Positions 12,901 to 24,590 of a stretch of 64,000 nucleotides of DNA are shown in pieces. The stretch is taken from NCBI RefSeq assembly GCF_047948215.1, contig NC_134456.1, forward strand, positions 194,849,034 through 194,913,033, in the 5' to 3' direction. Under the pieces are notes generated by a model. The model saw only the letters and a program-made list of their open reading frames with translations. It did not search any database and had not been told where the DNA came from. The stretch is from Lycorma delicatula. Lineage: Eukaryota > Arthropoda > Insecta > Hemiptera > Fulgoridae. The translations under genes and the position numbers were made by a program. Position 1 is the stretch's first letter; every line of letters starts with the position of its first letter.

Positions 12901-13066
12901 GCTTGATTTCGCCACATAAGCTTGAACTTTGTGCGTGGGATATGGAAATAGAATTTTTTAACGTATTAAAAATGCCATGCTTGACCGGGATTCGAACCCG
13001 GGTGCCGGAATTCAAAACTCCGGATGAAAGGCCGAGACGCTACCACTCCTTCACGGAGATCGGCGG
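12901..13066 (-). mobile_element. tRNA-derived SINE, family B copy 1
   Basis: Read on the minus strand, the head contains a pol III A-box-like TGGTAGCGTCTCGGCC and, about 50 nt later, a perfect B box GGTTCGAATCC inside CCCGGGTTCGAATCCCGGTC. A non-tRNA tail ends in AAGCTTATGTGGCG. It cannot be a working tRNA: the acceptor stem is unpaired and there is an extra insertion between the boxes. The same head and the same AAGCTTATGTG tail recur at 24446-24590, which shows a dispersed family. Confidence 0.8.
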
Positions 13067-13158
13067 AGTAACGATGTATAATATTATATGTGTTTCAAAA
13101 TGAATATCTGGGTTTTAAATTTATGTAATATTTAGTTTACATACACTAATAAATGTTA

Positions 13159-14342
13159 CATGAAATAAAAGAGCAACTCTAACCGTTTTTCCTGTAAGTG
13201 TTACATGTAAGCACCAATCGTCACACGGCACGCATCCAGCCGATAGGAGAGTTCATCCCATACTTTAATCAGCAAGTCTAGACTAATTGATGCGACAGCT
13301 GCTTCAATCCTATCTCAAGTCGGGTAGGTTGGCTGATAACGGTGGCACATACACTCTTCATCCAACCCCCAGAGAGAAACTACGCAATGGGCCAGATCGG
13401 GAAAACGTGGAGGCCACGGCAATAAGGCCTGTCATCTGGTCCCCGGCGACCAATCCAGCGGTCGAGGTGAATTTTATTAAACCAATTATGTACATTCTGA
13501 CCCGATAGGAGAACACACTCTCCATATGACGGTTTCGGCCGCCACGACACCCGCTCCGTACATAGCCGTTATAGGCTTTATCGGAGATCATCTTCAGTAC
13601 CTCAGCAATGACATCTTTCAGTCAAGCCTCAGCCAGAATGCTACCCATGCAAATGTCACAATCTAAATTCCCATCGGTGTCTACCAACTAACATAAACTC
13701 TAAACAAAACACATCTAGTCAAGTCTCTAACAAGACTGAATGACCTTCGAAGAACGAAGGAACTGAACTCTACCTACCTGAAAGGTAAAAATGAGTTCGA
13801 CACATAACGATTGATAAAACGCAACACAATAACACTAACAAAACATAACAATAAATAATGTAAGATAAAACATAACTAAAAAAAAGCAAAGAAAAAGGAT
13901 ACCCAAACAGAAAAAAAAACAGAATCAGTTTAGCAAAACATAAAACTCAACATAAGCACAAAGAAGGAATAGTTATAGCATATCAAGATAGTTCATTCCA
14001 AACACATTTCCTTCCGCAAAAAGAACGGCCCGTAAATTTGCTGTCAGGATACGGAACAAAAAACATTCAGTTTTGGGAAGTCTCGTTCGCACTGAAATAT
14101 TTCGTGAGGATTTTGTGATCCCCAGATACGCGCATTATGAGTGTTTACTTTTCCATTAACATGAAATGTTGATTCGTCACTGAATACAGTACGACACGAT
14201 AAAAAGTATTTATCATCACGGAGCATCATTTCATTTGCGAAACTAGCACACAAGCCATAATCTGTAGGCTGTCGGTACACAGGAAACAGTTTATGAGCTG
14301 CACACAGCTAAAAGTGTTAAAGAGTTGCTCTTTCATTTCATG
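13159..14342 (-). mobile_element. mariner-like element with intact ends, rearranged inside
   Basis: The terminal repeats are CATGAAATAAAAGAGCAACTCT at 13159-13180 and its reverse complement with one mismatch at 14321-14342, each flanked by TA, the mariner target duplication. Inside is a decayed transposase on the minus strand (13201-14290). It lacks the N-terminal DNA-binding part and is interrupted by unrelated A-rich sequence at about 13620-13975. At 1184 bp it could be moved only by a transposase from elsewhere. Confidence 0.8.
13201..14290 (-). pseudogene. mariner (DD41D/rosa-like) transposase pseudogene
   Basis: Pieces in order on the minus strand: CRTVFSDESTFHVNGKVN (first catalytic Asp in FSDE), ARIWGSQNPHEIFQCERD, PKLNVFCSVS, YGPFF, AEGNVFGMNYLDML, then foreign sequence. 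After that come a piece ending GRNRHMESVF that looks like the C-terminus of another transposase copy, then DRWIGRRGP, FPDLAHCVVSLWGWMKSVC, and a C-terminus CRVTIGAYM. The second Asp (QQDG motif) is lost in the interruption. The third Asp motif (PCDFF in relatives) reads HCVVS, so that catalytic residue is gone too. The N-terminal helix-turn-helix is absent. Non-functional. Confidence 0.75.
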
Positions 14343-14442
14343 TATAACTAACTAATCAATGTACGTGAAACTTGAGAAATATTACATAGCTTTAAAACTG
14401 CGACATTCATTTACACAAGGTATTATTGGTGATTATTAAACA

Positions 14443-14765
14443 TCGCCGTGTTAGTCCGTGGTTAAACTCGTCATTGCAAAATCAGATTTTCGAAGTCGAG
14501 AGTTCTAAGGTTTCAGTCCTTTTAAAGGCAGCTGCTTTTATATGGATTTGAAAGCTAGACTGAGGATACCGGTATACTTGGTTTGTTTTTCTTAGTTTTC
14601 TTTTTAGCCTCCGGAACCATCGTAAGGTATTATCAGACGATGAGGATTTCAATGAGGATTCTTTGTTGGTTTTTATTTCAATTAACCGCACGTCTCAGGA
14701 ATGGTCGACCTGAGTCTGTTTCATACTACATGTTTACCGATACATTTACACTTACACTGAAGTTA
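14443..14765 (+). mobile_element. tRNA-derived SINE, family A copy 1 (with nested SINE tail)
   Basis: A head resembling GGTTGGTCTAGTGGTAAAC with the AAATCAGCTGATTT-like block (degenerate here) and GGTTTCAGTCC in place of the B box is followed by the family body: TGGATTTGAAAGCTAGA, GATACCGGT, TTTCAATTAACC, GGTCGACCTGAGTCTG. Between GATACCGGT and the GGTTTTTATTTCAATTA block sits about 85 nt of antisense SINE tail (AGCCTCCGGAACCATCGTAAGG preceded by a T-rich run). This looks like a second, 5'-truncated SINE inserted head-to-tail in reverse. Confidence 0.75.
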
Positions 14766-15512
14766 TGTCAGGCCTGGCAACCCGGTGTCGGTTATTTTAT
14801 TTCCCTAGACACACCCAGGTCTGGCAGTAGCTGAAAAACTAGTTTGAGAAAATACAATATAAATATAAAATGTTATTAGTTATTATTATGATATTAAACA
14901 GTAAAGTATATTTTATTTATTTTTATTAAAATATATAGAAAGAGCAACATCCAAAAGATTTTGCAGTGATCGTACCTTATTGTGTTTTGCAGTGATCTTC
15001 TTGTGTTTTTCACTCGTTTTGACGAATAAATAATCTCGTAAGCGGTACTGATTTGAAATACATAACAATTAAAGATTGTAAACAATTATTTCAGTTATTT
15101 TACGTTTAATATCAAACGTAACAACACGATTTTAATCTATTATCCTCACTACAGTACGTTAATATACTTCATAATTTTTGTTTATCAATTTTGTAGGAAA
15201 ATAACGCAACAGATCCTATGTTGCAAATAAGCACTCCATGGAGACAAAAGCTTTCAATTTTTTTATTTCTTTATTGAGATAAAACGATGATATGGTTAAC
15301 ACCGGTTTTTAAAGTTTTATATTAAAATTTAACGATTTAATAGCACATTTTTACTTATTATTTTGTAATTCTAGCTTCATAATTATTAACGAACTAATTT
15401 CTCGAGATTTATCGAATATCCATATGATTACTGGCACACAATTTTTAGAGGAAAAATAGATATGTAGAAACGGAACAATTGTTTGTAAAAAATTAATCGG
15501 TTATAGGAGTAC
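14766..15512. other. AT-rich, no gene seen
   Basis: A short GC-richer stretch (14768-14830, GGCCTGGCAACCCGGTGTC and neighbours) may be repeat-derived. The remainder is AT-rich with no supported feature. Confidence 0.4.
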
Positions 15513-15831
15513 CAATGATTCTAAAACTTTTTTGCCCACCGCCCACATTGAGAATCAAAGATTTCCTAGCGCCTCCAAAATAACCATCTTTAAACTTACC
15601 ATCTGTTAAAAATAATAATTGCAATTATTGTTTTTAATTTTTTGTTAGCGTAGCAGGTATTAAAATTTAGGTTGAAATATCAGGAAAACATCATTTTTGC
15701 CTTTATTTTTAATCAGCCAATGGCTTCCTAGACCGCCTAAACTTCCTCAATTTTCTGTGGGCTTTCTACCGCCCCCCTGAAGGTCTCCAGCGCCCACAAG
15801 CGGGTATTATCGCCCACTTTGAGAAGGAATG
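15513..15831 (-). mobile_element. hAT-derived MITE
   Basis: On the minus strand it begins CATTCCTTCTCAAAGTGGGCG and ends GGGCAAAAAAGTTTTAGAATCATTG, matching the TTCTCAAAGTGGGC...AGTTTGAGAA pattern of hAT ends in a degenerate form. The interior (GGCGCTGGAGACCTTCAGGG, GGCGGTAGAAAGCCCACAG) has no coding capacity. The flanking 8-mers AGGAGTAC and AGTTATAC match at 5 of 8 positions, compatible with a decayed 8-bp target duplication. About 320 bp. Confidence 0.6.
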
Positions 15832-18256
15832 AGTTATACAAATTTAGCGTAACGTTTTTAAACGTAATTTTTGTTATAAAGTAATAGCGAAACATATAAT
15901 TCCATCATTAACTTGTGAAATTTTCTGAAGTAATTATCAACTGCTCGGTAATTCCCAGAATAATTGTGGATATAATTATATATTATTGTGTACAATGAAT
16001 GTGGGTGAAGGTTAAACAATTCATACATTTTTTCGTACCATTTTTAATCAGTTAGGGGTAACCGGTAATCGTCTTATAGGTATTGCCTCGGCGACACTAA
16101 GTGACGTGGCTGTAGGTTAGCCCTCTAAACAATTTATACTAAACCAACACATTGATTGTGATTCAATAAAAAATGAAACATATTTTGATTAACAAAAATA
16201 TATTTGGACAGAATACGTGATCTATATTTTTCAGAAAAAACGATAGCATAGGTGTAGTAAATCAAACAAAAATAACGGTGAAAAATCGTTTTTGTTTTCA
16301 GCAACATGATAATCATGTAAGGATAATTTTAGATATACAAATGCAATTTACTAGGAAAAATAGTAGTACGGCTCATGAGGGGTCAGGCAGAATCTAGTAA
16401 AGACCAAATTGTAAGGTGTAATTGTGCTAACATTAAAAACTGTTTCTCTAAATAAACCCACCAAAGTAATGGTTTTGTGGTACTCTCGAAACAGAGAGCA
16501 TTAATTCATCAAGACACCGAGATATCTTTACACAAGCTATCTTACACTGCGCATAATTGATTAATGATTTTGTACTATTTGCAATAACAAATGAGCTTTG
16601 TTCTGGATACCAAATAACTAGAACAGAACACCCTAATTTATAACAACGATAAAAAAATGGTAAGTGGACGATAACCCATCGAAACCTCTTACTACAAAGT
16701 AATGATGATATTTAAGCGAAGCAAGAAGTCGTAATTAAAAAACCTACAGTTTGAGTTCAAGAAAATTATTCCAAAAAATGGGTATTCTACTTTTCGAAAA
16801 AGTACCTATCATTTCATGATAAATAAAATGATCCCCGTTTTCTTCAGTTAATTCTCAACGAAATTCTAAAAACTGGCCATCGCGAAATTACCTATAAAAG
16901 AGAAAATGTACATTTTCTCAAAACAAATAATGATAAATTAACATTTTCGTAACTATTAATAATAAACTATCTTTTAACAACCATTCGTAATTAATTTGAA
17001 AATCAACCGTTCATTAACCACACAGTAATTAATTGAAATTTAGTTTCCGAAAACTCAGCTTTAGGTTAAATGTTAAGGAGTACTGTTAAGGTGTACACGT
17101 CATTTGGACTAAAAGAATTCGCCCGTAAATTTTAGGGATGAACCAACCAGAATAGTAATTTGAATGATTTGCTTAATAAAACTAATAATTATCGGAATAA
17201 TCTGACGATTATCCCGATATTTATTAGTTAACTAACTTAAAAAGTTATTTATACGGAAAAAAATGATTTAGGATATCAAACAAAAATTATTAATGTTTTA
17301 TAAATTAAACAAGAAAATACATCAATATAATATGGTTTTTTTTAAATATTTTATATTATAAAAGAAAAGAGTCTAATAAAAAGTCAGAAAAAATAAGAAA
17401 ACCGCATTAAAATTATGGATAAAATGCGAATAATAAAAAAGTAATAACTTTGGGAAGTACAGGATATTAATTAACAGCAATGTTTTTTCTCCAAGAAATA
17501 ATTATTTTTAAACATGTTTATTCATATCTACGGTTTCTCGTTAACACCATGTTTTTCTATTTAGGTAACACTAATCAGTGTCCGCATTTTGGAAAATAAA
17601 CTACTATGATGGTACTTGTTTCGTAGCAAACATTTAAGTTACATACATTCAACACGTTTCTCATTTGCATAACAAACAATGCAAATAGTTCACAACTGAT
17701 AGTACCGCAACTACAGTTTAGATAAAAATTACAATATTTTAGCACACCGTATTATACTCTTCAACTTTACAAAAAATAGAGCAAAAATACAAAAATAAAT
17801 TATAACGAATTTTTTTTAATTTCATAAAAAACTGTGGTTATTTTTTTATCAAAATTGACAAAATATCAATGTATCATACACCATTTTATATGATAACGAA
17901 CTACGTAATTACATATGAAGGATAATAAGAAGGTATAAAATAAACATTTAAGCAAATAAGTGACACAATTTTTGGGAGGGGGTTGAAGAAAAATAACAAA
18001 AAAACACTTATTTTTATAAGCTTCAAATAAGCAGAACGCATTACATCCTTTTATATAACATTTATTTTAATAGGTAAGGATAGTGCACCCATTTAACCTC
18101 ATGTCAATTTAATTGCAATTTTCTCGGCTACTCTCTTCTTCAGTACTTCTATTCGATATAAGAGGATTAAATGATACACATTTGCCCTCAAACTAAAGTG
18201 CACTCTAAAAAATATTTAAGTTACGACTGTTTAAAACAGTTTATAAAACTGTTACT
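15832..18256. other. AT-rich, no gene seen
   Basis: No frame, motif or repeat that I can support. The composition is uniform AT-rich sequence. Confidence 0.45.

Positions 18257-18281
<25 letters not shown>
18257..18281 (+). repeat. Poly(A) tract, 25 A
   Basis: An uninterrupted run of 25 A. It could be the tail of a retroposed copy, but the preceding sequence shows no recognisable coding or SINE body and no target duplication, so it may be a plain mononucleotide repeat. Confidence 0.9.
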
Positions 18282-18287
<6 letters not shown>

Positions 18288-18764
18288 TATATTGTATCAG
18301 GCAGTTTTCAACACCATGGCAAATTGTACATTTTAATACAATTTATCATAGCGTTCAATCAGATTATGTTTTTTAACAAGAACAATTTTTTTCAACTATA
18401 TGAATAACAATATCAGAAAAAATAACTCAGTATTACTTTGATTCTTTCCATGTAAAAATTACAGAAATAATCAATGAAGAAAGAGAAATTTTTATAATAA
18501 ATTATAAAAATGGATTTACAAGTGGGAATACTGATGTTTGTTTATGCACATAATTGATTTCATCCTAATGAAATAAATATTGCAGAAAAAAAGTTATTAA
18601 AGCTACATTTTTTGAAACTATAGCGAATTTGAATAATGCTAAGTAATTTAATTTAATGCTTTATCACTTAATTTCAATATTACCTCTCATTTAAAACAGC
18701 ACAGTTAATCATTTTTGCTTGTGATTTAGTATGTTAAATCATACACGCACGAGTGAGCAAGCGC

Positions 18765-18840
18765 GCACACACACAGTAAAGAGAGAGAGAGAGAGAGAGA
18801 GAGTGAGAGAGAGAGAGAGAGACACACACACACCGAGAGA
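18765..18840. repeat. (CA)n-(GA)n-(CA)n compound microsatellite
   Basis: CACACACACA, then a GA run of about 45 nt with one GT interruption, then ACACACACAC and CGAGAGAG. Purine-rich on the plus strand. Confidence 0.95.
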
Positions 18841-18922
18841 GTACTTCATAAATAAACTTTTTTACATTTATTAATAATGTTAATATTTTATTCTTATTCT
18901 ACTATACTAACATGAATACAAT

Positions 18923-18973
18923 TTTATTTCACATCCTTAACCATCTACCCGATGGTTAAGGATGTGAAATAAA
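18923..18973. repeat. 23-bp perfect hairpin (first of a pair)
   Basis: The 18923-18945 arm is the exact reverse complement of 18951-18973, around a 5-nt loop (TACCC). It ends on the same bases at which the next hairpin starts. Confidence 0.9.
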
Positions 18974-19032
18974 TTTACTTAAAAATTCGTTGTTTGTTTT
19001 ACGCATACAAACAACCAATTTTTAAGTAAATT
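18972..19032. repeat. 26-bp near-perfect hairpin (second of a pair)
   Basis: 18972-18997 pairs with 19007-19032 with a single mismatch, around a 9-nt loop (TTTACGCAT). It overlaps the first hairpin by two bases. Confidence 0.9.
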
Positions 19033-19674
19033 ATTAAAATTTGCATACATATTGTTCGAGCTAATAGGGTAAAATATACGTGTTAAAATAACTTTTTCTT
19101 TTAGTTATGAATGTTTCAAATTGGCGTCTGTGTAACATAGGAAGGTAAACCTCTCCCAAATTTAAACTGTAATTTTAAAAATATTTTCTTTCTGAAAAAG
19201 TTAAAAAAATGTGTATCTAAATATATATTTAAAAGATACTGGTACAGAAATGACAAAGAAATAAAAACAAAAATAGCTTCGAAATGGACGAATGATTAAA
19301 AAAAAAATTAAAACAAGGCTACGTATAATTAAAAATAAATAAACTTTAATGTTATCTTTTATATCCTTCTTTTCTCGTTTCTCTTAGCTTAGACAAGAGA
19401 GATTTGGTGTCGCCTAAACCTTCTCACCAAATAATTATTTTTTAATTAAAAATTATTCTTAAAAAAATGGTTAATACAACTTAAAAAATCCCTTTCGGCA
19501 CGCTGGAAGGCGGAGGTGTATTTCATCGGTGCTAATTAGGGGATAAAAAAGATTTTTACCTTAAAGTTAAGATAAATTTCAAATTTACTCAATACGACTA
19601 TGGTTGCATGTGGAAAAAAGTTTCACATGTTTAGCATACGACAAGCTCCATCTTCTTACAATTTCAGCCACAAG
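19033..19674. other. AT-rich, no gene seen
   Basis: No supported gene. The last 180 nt (from about 19490, with GGCACGCTGGAAGGCGGAGG) may be the upstream part of the repeat described at 19675. Confidence 0.4.
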
Positions 19675-19960
19675 GGTTGGTCATATCAAAAATTGTTTCA
19701 GACAAATGTTTTAGGTAATGTTTAGAGGACTAACGAACACTTTAAACCTATTTCATACTTGCCTATTAAGGGAGGTATGATTGTTTTTGTCTTCGAAACC
19801 CCTTTTTTCCACCCCCTGGGCCAATGGTTGGTTAGTGATATCAAAAAACTTTACTTATATAAGTTTTAGGTCCTTATACAAATAGTAGTAGGAACCTTAA
19901 ACGAATTCGATATTTTACTTAATAAGAAAGTTATATTTTGTCTTTTTTTTCGAAAAAGCC
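19675..19960 (+). repeat. Diverged tandem repeat, about 151-nt unit, two copies
   Basis: Unit 1 starts GGTTGGTCATATCAAAAA at 19675; unit 2 starts GGTTGGTTAGTGATATCAAAAA at 19826. They share, in order, TTTTAGGT, a CTTTAAAC/CTTAAACG block, a T-rich TTTTTGTCTT or TTTTGTCTTT block and TCGAAAAAGCC/TCGAAACCCC. The TCGATTATAGGTTATATGAGTCGA stretch following at 19974 may extend the same interspersed element to about 20215. No coding capacity seen. Confidence 0.5.
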
Positions 19961-22900
19961 TCCTATTTTGAGTCGATTATAGGTTATATGAGTCGACATG
20001 GTCCGATTTTGAGTCGTTATATTTTATGTATCAATTTGAAAGTGATTGGTGCAAAATTACGGTAGTTATAGTGTCCACAAGATAGTGAAATAAATATATA
20101 TATATACATATTTATATAAACTTTTGAACCGACGGTGGTTTTATGGTCTGGGGATGTGAAACGTGAAGGTATGTCGAAATTTTCCGGAAGCCGAATCATG
20201 GTACTCATTACAATAAATAGGTAGCTTTCTTATGAAATCTACCTAAAATTGTGAAGCTGATAAATATTATGAATGTAACGTTAAAAAACCCAGGCAGTTC
20301 AATTTATTATATAAATTATTAAATACAATTATAAAAAATGAGTTTCATAATTTAAAATTAACACAATAAATTTTATTTTCAAAATTAATAAGCGTAAAGT
20401 GTACCCTCCAAACATTATAATCTATGCATATAAGCATATATTCAATAGCTACATGAGAGATATCAAAGCGAACGAGGTTTATATAAACCGGTAATATTTC
20501 ACGAACGCTAATCAAATTACCGACAATCATATCATGTTACACAGAAATCGATTAGTATTCTAATTAACCTAAATTGTTATGTAACTTGCTTCAGTATAAG
20601 GATGTAAATAAACTTCACTTTCATATTTCTTAGTTAATAAAGAACAAAGTTAATATCAAAATGTTAAATATGATACTTCATTAAAGATTTACTTCAAGGA
20701 AAGATGACTTATTTGATGTCTATAAAAAAATTAATTACGGCGAGAATTCCTCTCTCTCGCTTTTTCCCTAATTAACAAATGAAAGAAACAAAAACAAGTA
20801 AGATTATTTTCTCCTTATTTCACAGGTTGCTAAATTTTTAATGGTCAAGGAAATAATAATTGATTCATCATTAACGTGGCATTAAAAAAAGACGGTATAA
20901 TTCATTCTTGAATTTTGGCCTTTTTTTTGTTAAGAATATCGCAGCGTAAAGTAACATATAAAATCTAAAACCTCCAGTTATGTCCGAAGGGGGCCTAAAG
21001 TACCATTTTGGGTGCGACTATATCTCTCCCTTCGCAATCCTTCCCTGAATAGATCTTTACCTTATCATTTTCATTTTCCACTTTGTCCCTAAACCTTGAT
21101 CCTCTCCTCCCCAGTAATATTTCTAGACGCATACTGGATACGAGTTCAATATGTATAAACCACTATGAATTCCTGCGTCTTGATATCTGGTGGGTTTGAT
21201 TTCAGCAAGAGTCTGTTTATAACAGTATGTGTGGCTGCATAAAAAGCCCATCCAAGAGGATAAACGTAACTTCTATGTTATTATTTAACCTCATGTAACT
21301 TCTGAATAATCGTGTAACCCTCAATGTAACTATGTAAGATACATAGTTGTATTTTTACAATAAAAATAAAATTATACAGGATTCATATATAAAAAAGTAG
21401 ACTCGGTACTTTTTTCATTCTAATATTATAGTACGTTAACAAATTTTTTAAATATTCTTATTATCAAAAGTTGCATTTGATCGGTACGAATTGAAATCTG
21501 ATTCTTACAGTGATCTCATTCATTAAGTGGTACATTGTAATTTTATTTTTTTGGGACTTGGAATTGAACATTTGCGAGTTTTGATGGAAAAAATTTCAGT
21601 TACAAATACCCGATCCGATCAGATTTGTGATTATTGGTCAGACTTATATCATATTTTGATCTGTCACAGTACTACCGCACTGATGCGGTATAGTACAACC
21701 GCATTATGGTTAATACTGAATATTAACTGCATTACGGCGGGATTATTACTACGAATAGTATAGCAGGCGGCGTATTGCTGTTCCCATAGGCTGACGGCTG
21801 GCTTACCACGCTATTAACTATCCTTAACAACTCTGACAATGTACTGCATACTATGTAAGTGTACGGAGCTATATGAGATATTTTCGTAAAGGAATGACTA
21901 TCTAACTGTTCCTCCCGTCCTATCATTCTATCTCTGTCACACGCAATGTGCACAACTATACGTCGTCCGCTATATATTCGGCTGAGAAAAGCAACAAGGA
22001 ATTATCCCTTTGTTTCACTCTTCACCTCCCATAATATGTCTGGAATACCTGTAATTGGTATCCCACTTTTACGGACGACTTTATTTCGTGTCAAATGGTT
22101 TAAAATCGTAGCGGGTGTAGGACTAACAGACGAACAAGAAGACTAATACTTAAATGTTTTCTGGGCTGTGACTTCTCAGCACATTCTTCGCTATGAAGGA
22201 TAAGATTTTAACGCAGTTTCTTAAAAGATTAGTTCGTAAAACGTAACGTATATTACAATTAAAAAAGGATTAATCTTTTCCAGACAGTCTTTACATAATG
22301 AAGTACTGTAATTTATGCTTCGGTATAGATTACGGATGTTTGAAATATTCATTCATTGCTCAAGATCGTATTTCTTAATGTTATTTCATCTTATATCTGA
22401 GGGATAATCCGTTGGCTGATAACAGTAATACGACATATTCGAAAAAGAAGAAAGCATATCCAAAATCTGTACTAATTCAAAATTCACAGCCTTAAAAATT
22501 ATTATCACCCAAAGAGCAAACTAAAATTTTAGATTAGCTCCATTGTTAATCCATTCTAAATACTGTTCTAGAGCTCGGTAACATTTTTCATACCAGTATC
22601 GCACATATACATCTTCCAAATACATTCAGCTACAAGTCAAATATTAATATTTATATAAAATAAATAATGAAAAATTCGTTCCTTTTAATAAGCAATCCAT
22701 TCCTTTATTAGTTAACATAATGAAATAATGGAAGTAGTACACAGTATTATTGTAAAGAATAAAAATATAATACGGAATAGATGAAGTTCGTTTTTTTAAT
22801 GCGGCATATAAATGAACCGTTCTTGAATGAAATTATAATAACCAGACGTCTGTAAAAATTTATACAAGAAACCCTTAATCACTAAGAAGCTTCTATAACA

Positions 22901-24279
22901 ATAAGCCATGAAATGAGTTTCTCGTTTATGAGATTCGTTCCTGTAGCGCAAGAACATTTTTTAATACAAAATATAATAACATAATATATTTTTTCTTCTG
23001 TAAAATTGCATTAGATATAACTAACTTAAAAAAAATAAAACTAACGATAAATTAATGCAAAAGAAATATTATTAATAATACAACATTTATAAAAAAAAAA
23101 TTAAAAAAAAGAATTTAGTCCGGAAAAAGAGAACTTTCTCACGGGGTCGAGAAGGTGCAAGTATTTTTTTACTAATTAGATATTCGTCATTATAGGCTAC
23201 CAAATTAAGATTTTCAAGTTTTTAAAAACTAATTAGCAAAGCGGAAATTTATTGATATTTAGAAAAAACTGTTATACTATAAAAAAGATAGAAGTCTTTC
23301 TAGAATTTTTTTTTATTAATAAAACTACTCCAAAATAAACGTAATTATTTACAATCTAAGCTATAGTCTTTCGTCGCAGTTATCTAAAATTAACAAATGA
23401 AAAATTAATATTAAAATTATCGTAAAAAAAGGTTTGTCATATTTTTATGTAGTAACCATTAATATAAAAAATAACAACTCCAACCGATATTTCAGATTAC
23501 AATAATCAGTGACACATTTATGTTAATTCATATTAATATACTCATATTTTTAAAACGTAAGTTCACATTTTAATTTGTTCAATGGGTTTCTATTGTTGTA
23601 ATACCTAAATGAATATGTTACTTCTCTCTACCAACATGAAAAATAATTAATGTAATACGTTAGGTGTTGGACAAACAAAAATCTTACGTTTATTTTTATT
23701 ACAAAAATTAAATAAATATAAACCGATTGAGTATAATTATTACACTATAATTAAAACGTAGAATAAAAAAAAAAATACAACTTACAAAAATATTATTAAA
23801 AATAAGTGGACAGCAAACAAATAAAACAGTATTCATGTACAATAACGTCACCAATCGACAAATATATCTTTATAAAATAAATTCTTTGTATGCTGAAATA
23901 AAAAACTAAAAAAAACTGCATATGACAATCAAGTCAGTCAGTCAGTCACAAAAGCAACTCATCATCCAGGGACGAGCCCCATGACGAAATAGATCACCAA
24001 TGAAATGCTATGTGAAACTGAAACCGTACAAATACAAGTCGCTGTTGTTTTTTTTTTTTATGTTGGGTGCAATCTACAATAAATTCGAAGACGATTTTAA
24101 TCCATGAAGACACCACCACACCGTGAAATTAATTCTCTTTGTCTGTAAACCTTTCTGTCTGACAACCAAACTATATAACAATCTAGATATCTCATTGCAG
24201 CTATTTCACCATGAAATTCACAATCTGATATAGGTGGCGATGTTATCTTGTAATACAAAAAATTAAATAACTATACATA
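19961..24279. other. AT-rich, no gene seen
   Basis: Short frames near 21500-22150 have no recognisable domain. A small palindrome at about 21669-21693 (ACTACCGCACTGATGCGGTATAGT) and a four-unit GTCA run at 23935-23949 are the only structured items. No gene is supported. Confidence 0.4.
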
Positions 24280-24301
24280 TAATATATATATATATATATT
24301 A
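24280..24301. repeat. (AT)n microsatellite, short
   Basis: About 20 nt of alternating AT with one interruption near the left edge. Confidence 0.8.
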
Positions 24302-24445
24302 TACGAAATAGTGTATTATTTCAAGTACAATCAATCATGACAAATAATGGAGTTCAATTTTAAAAACTAGATCATGATTTTTTTATCGATGTAAAAAGTA
24401 GTCATTTTTTAATTTTTTTTTTTTAAATGTTATGATTTATTTTAA

Positions 24446-24590
24446 TTTATCACATAAGCTTGCTTGTGCCGGGGAAATATGAAAATTACATTTTTCAGGT
24501 TATGGATAAAGTCATGTCTGCTCGGGATTTGAACCCCGGAACCTCTGGATGAAAAGGCTGAGATGTTACCCATCCGCCACATTTTAACAT
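24446..24590 (-). mobile_element. tRNA-derived SINE, family B copy 2
   Basis: The minus strand reads GGGTAACATCTCAGCCTTTTCATCCAGAG, then a B box GGTTCAAATCC, then a tail ending AAGCAAGCTTATGTGATAA. Element order and tail match copy 1 at 12901-13066 (TAGCGTCTCGGCCTTTCATCCGGAG...GGTTCGAATCC...AAGCTTATGTG). The A box is more decayed than in copy 1. Confidence 0.75.

Noticed and set aside
12980..13060. tRNA gene on the minus strand
   Set aside because: The B box is perfect, but an acceptor stem cannot be formed and there is extra sequence between the boxes. A dispersed sister copy at 24.5 kb makes it a SINE head.
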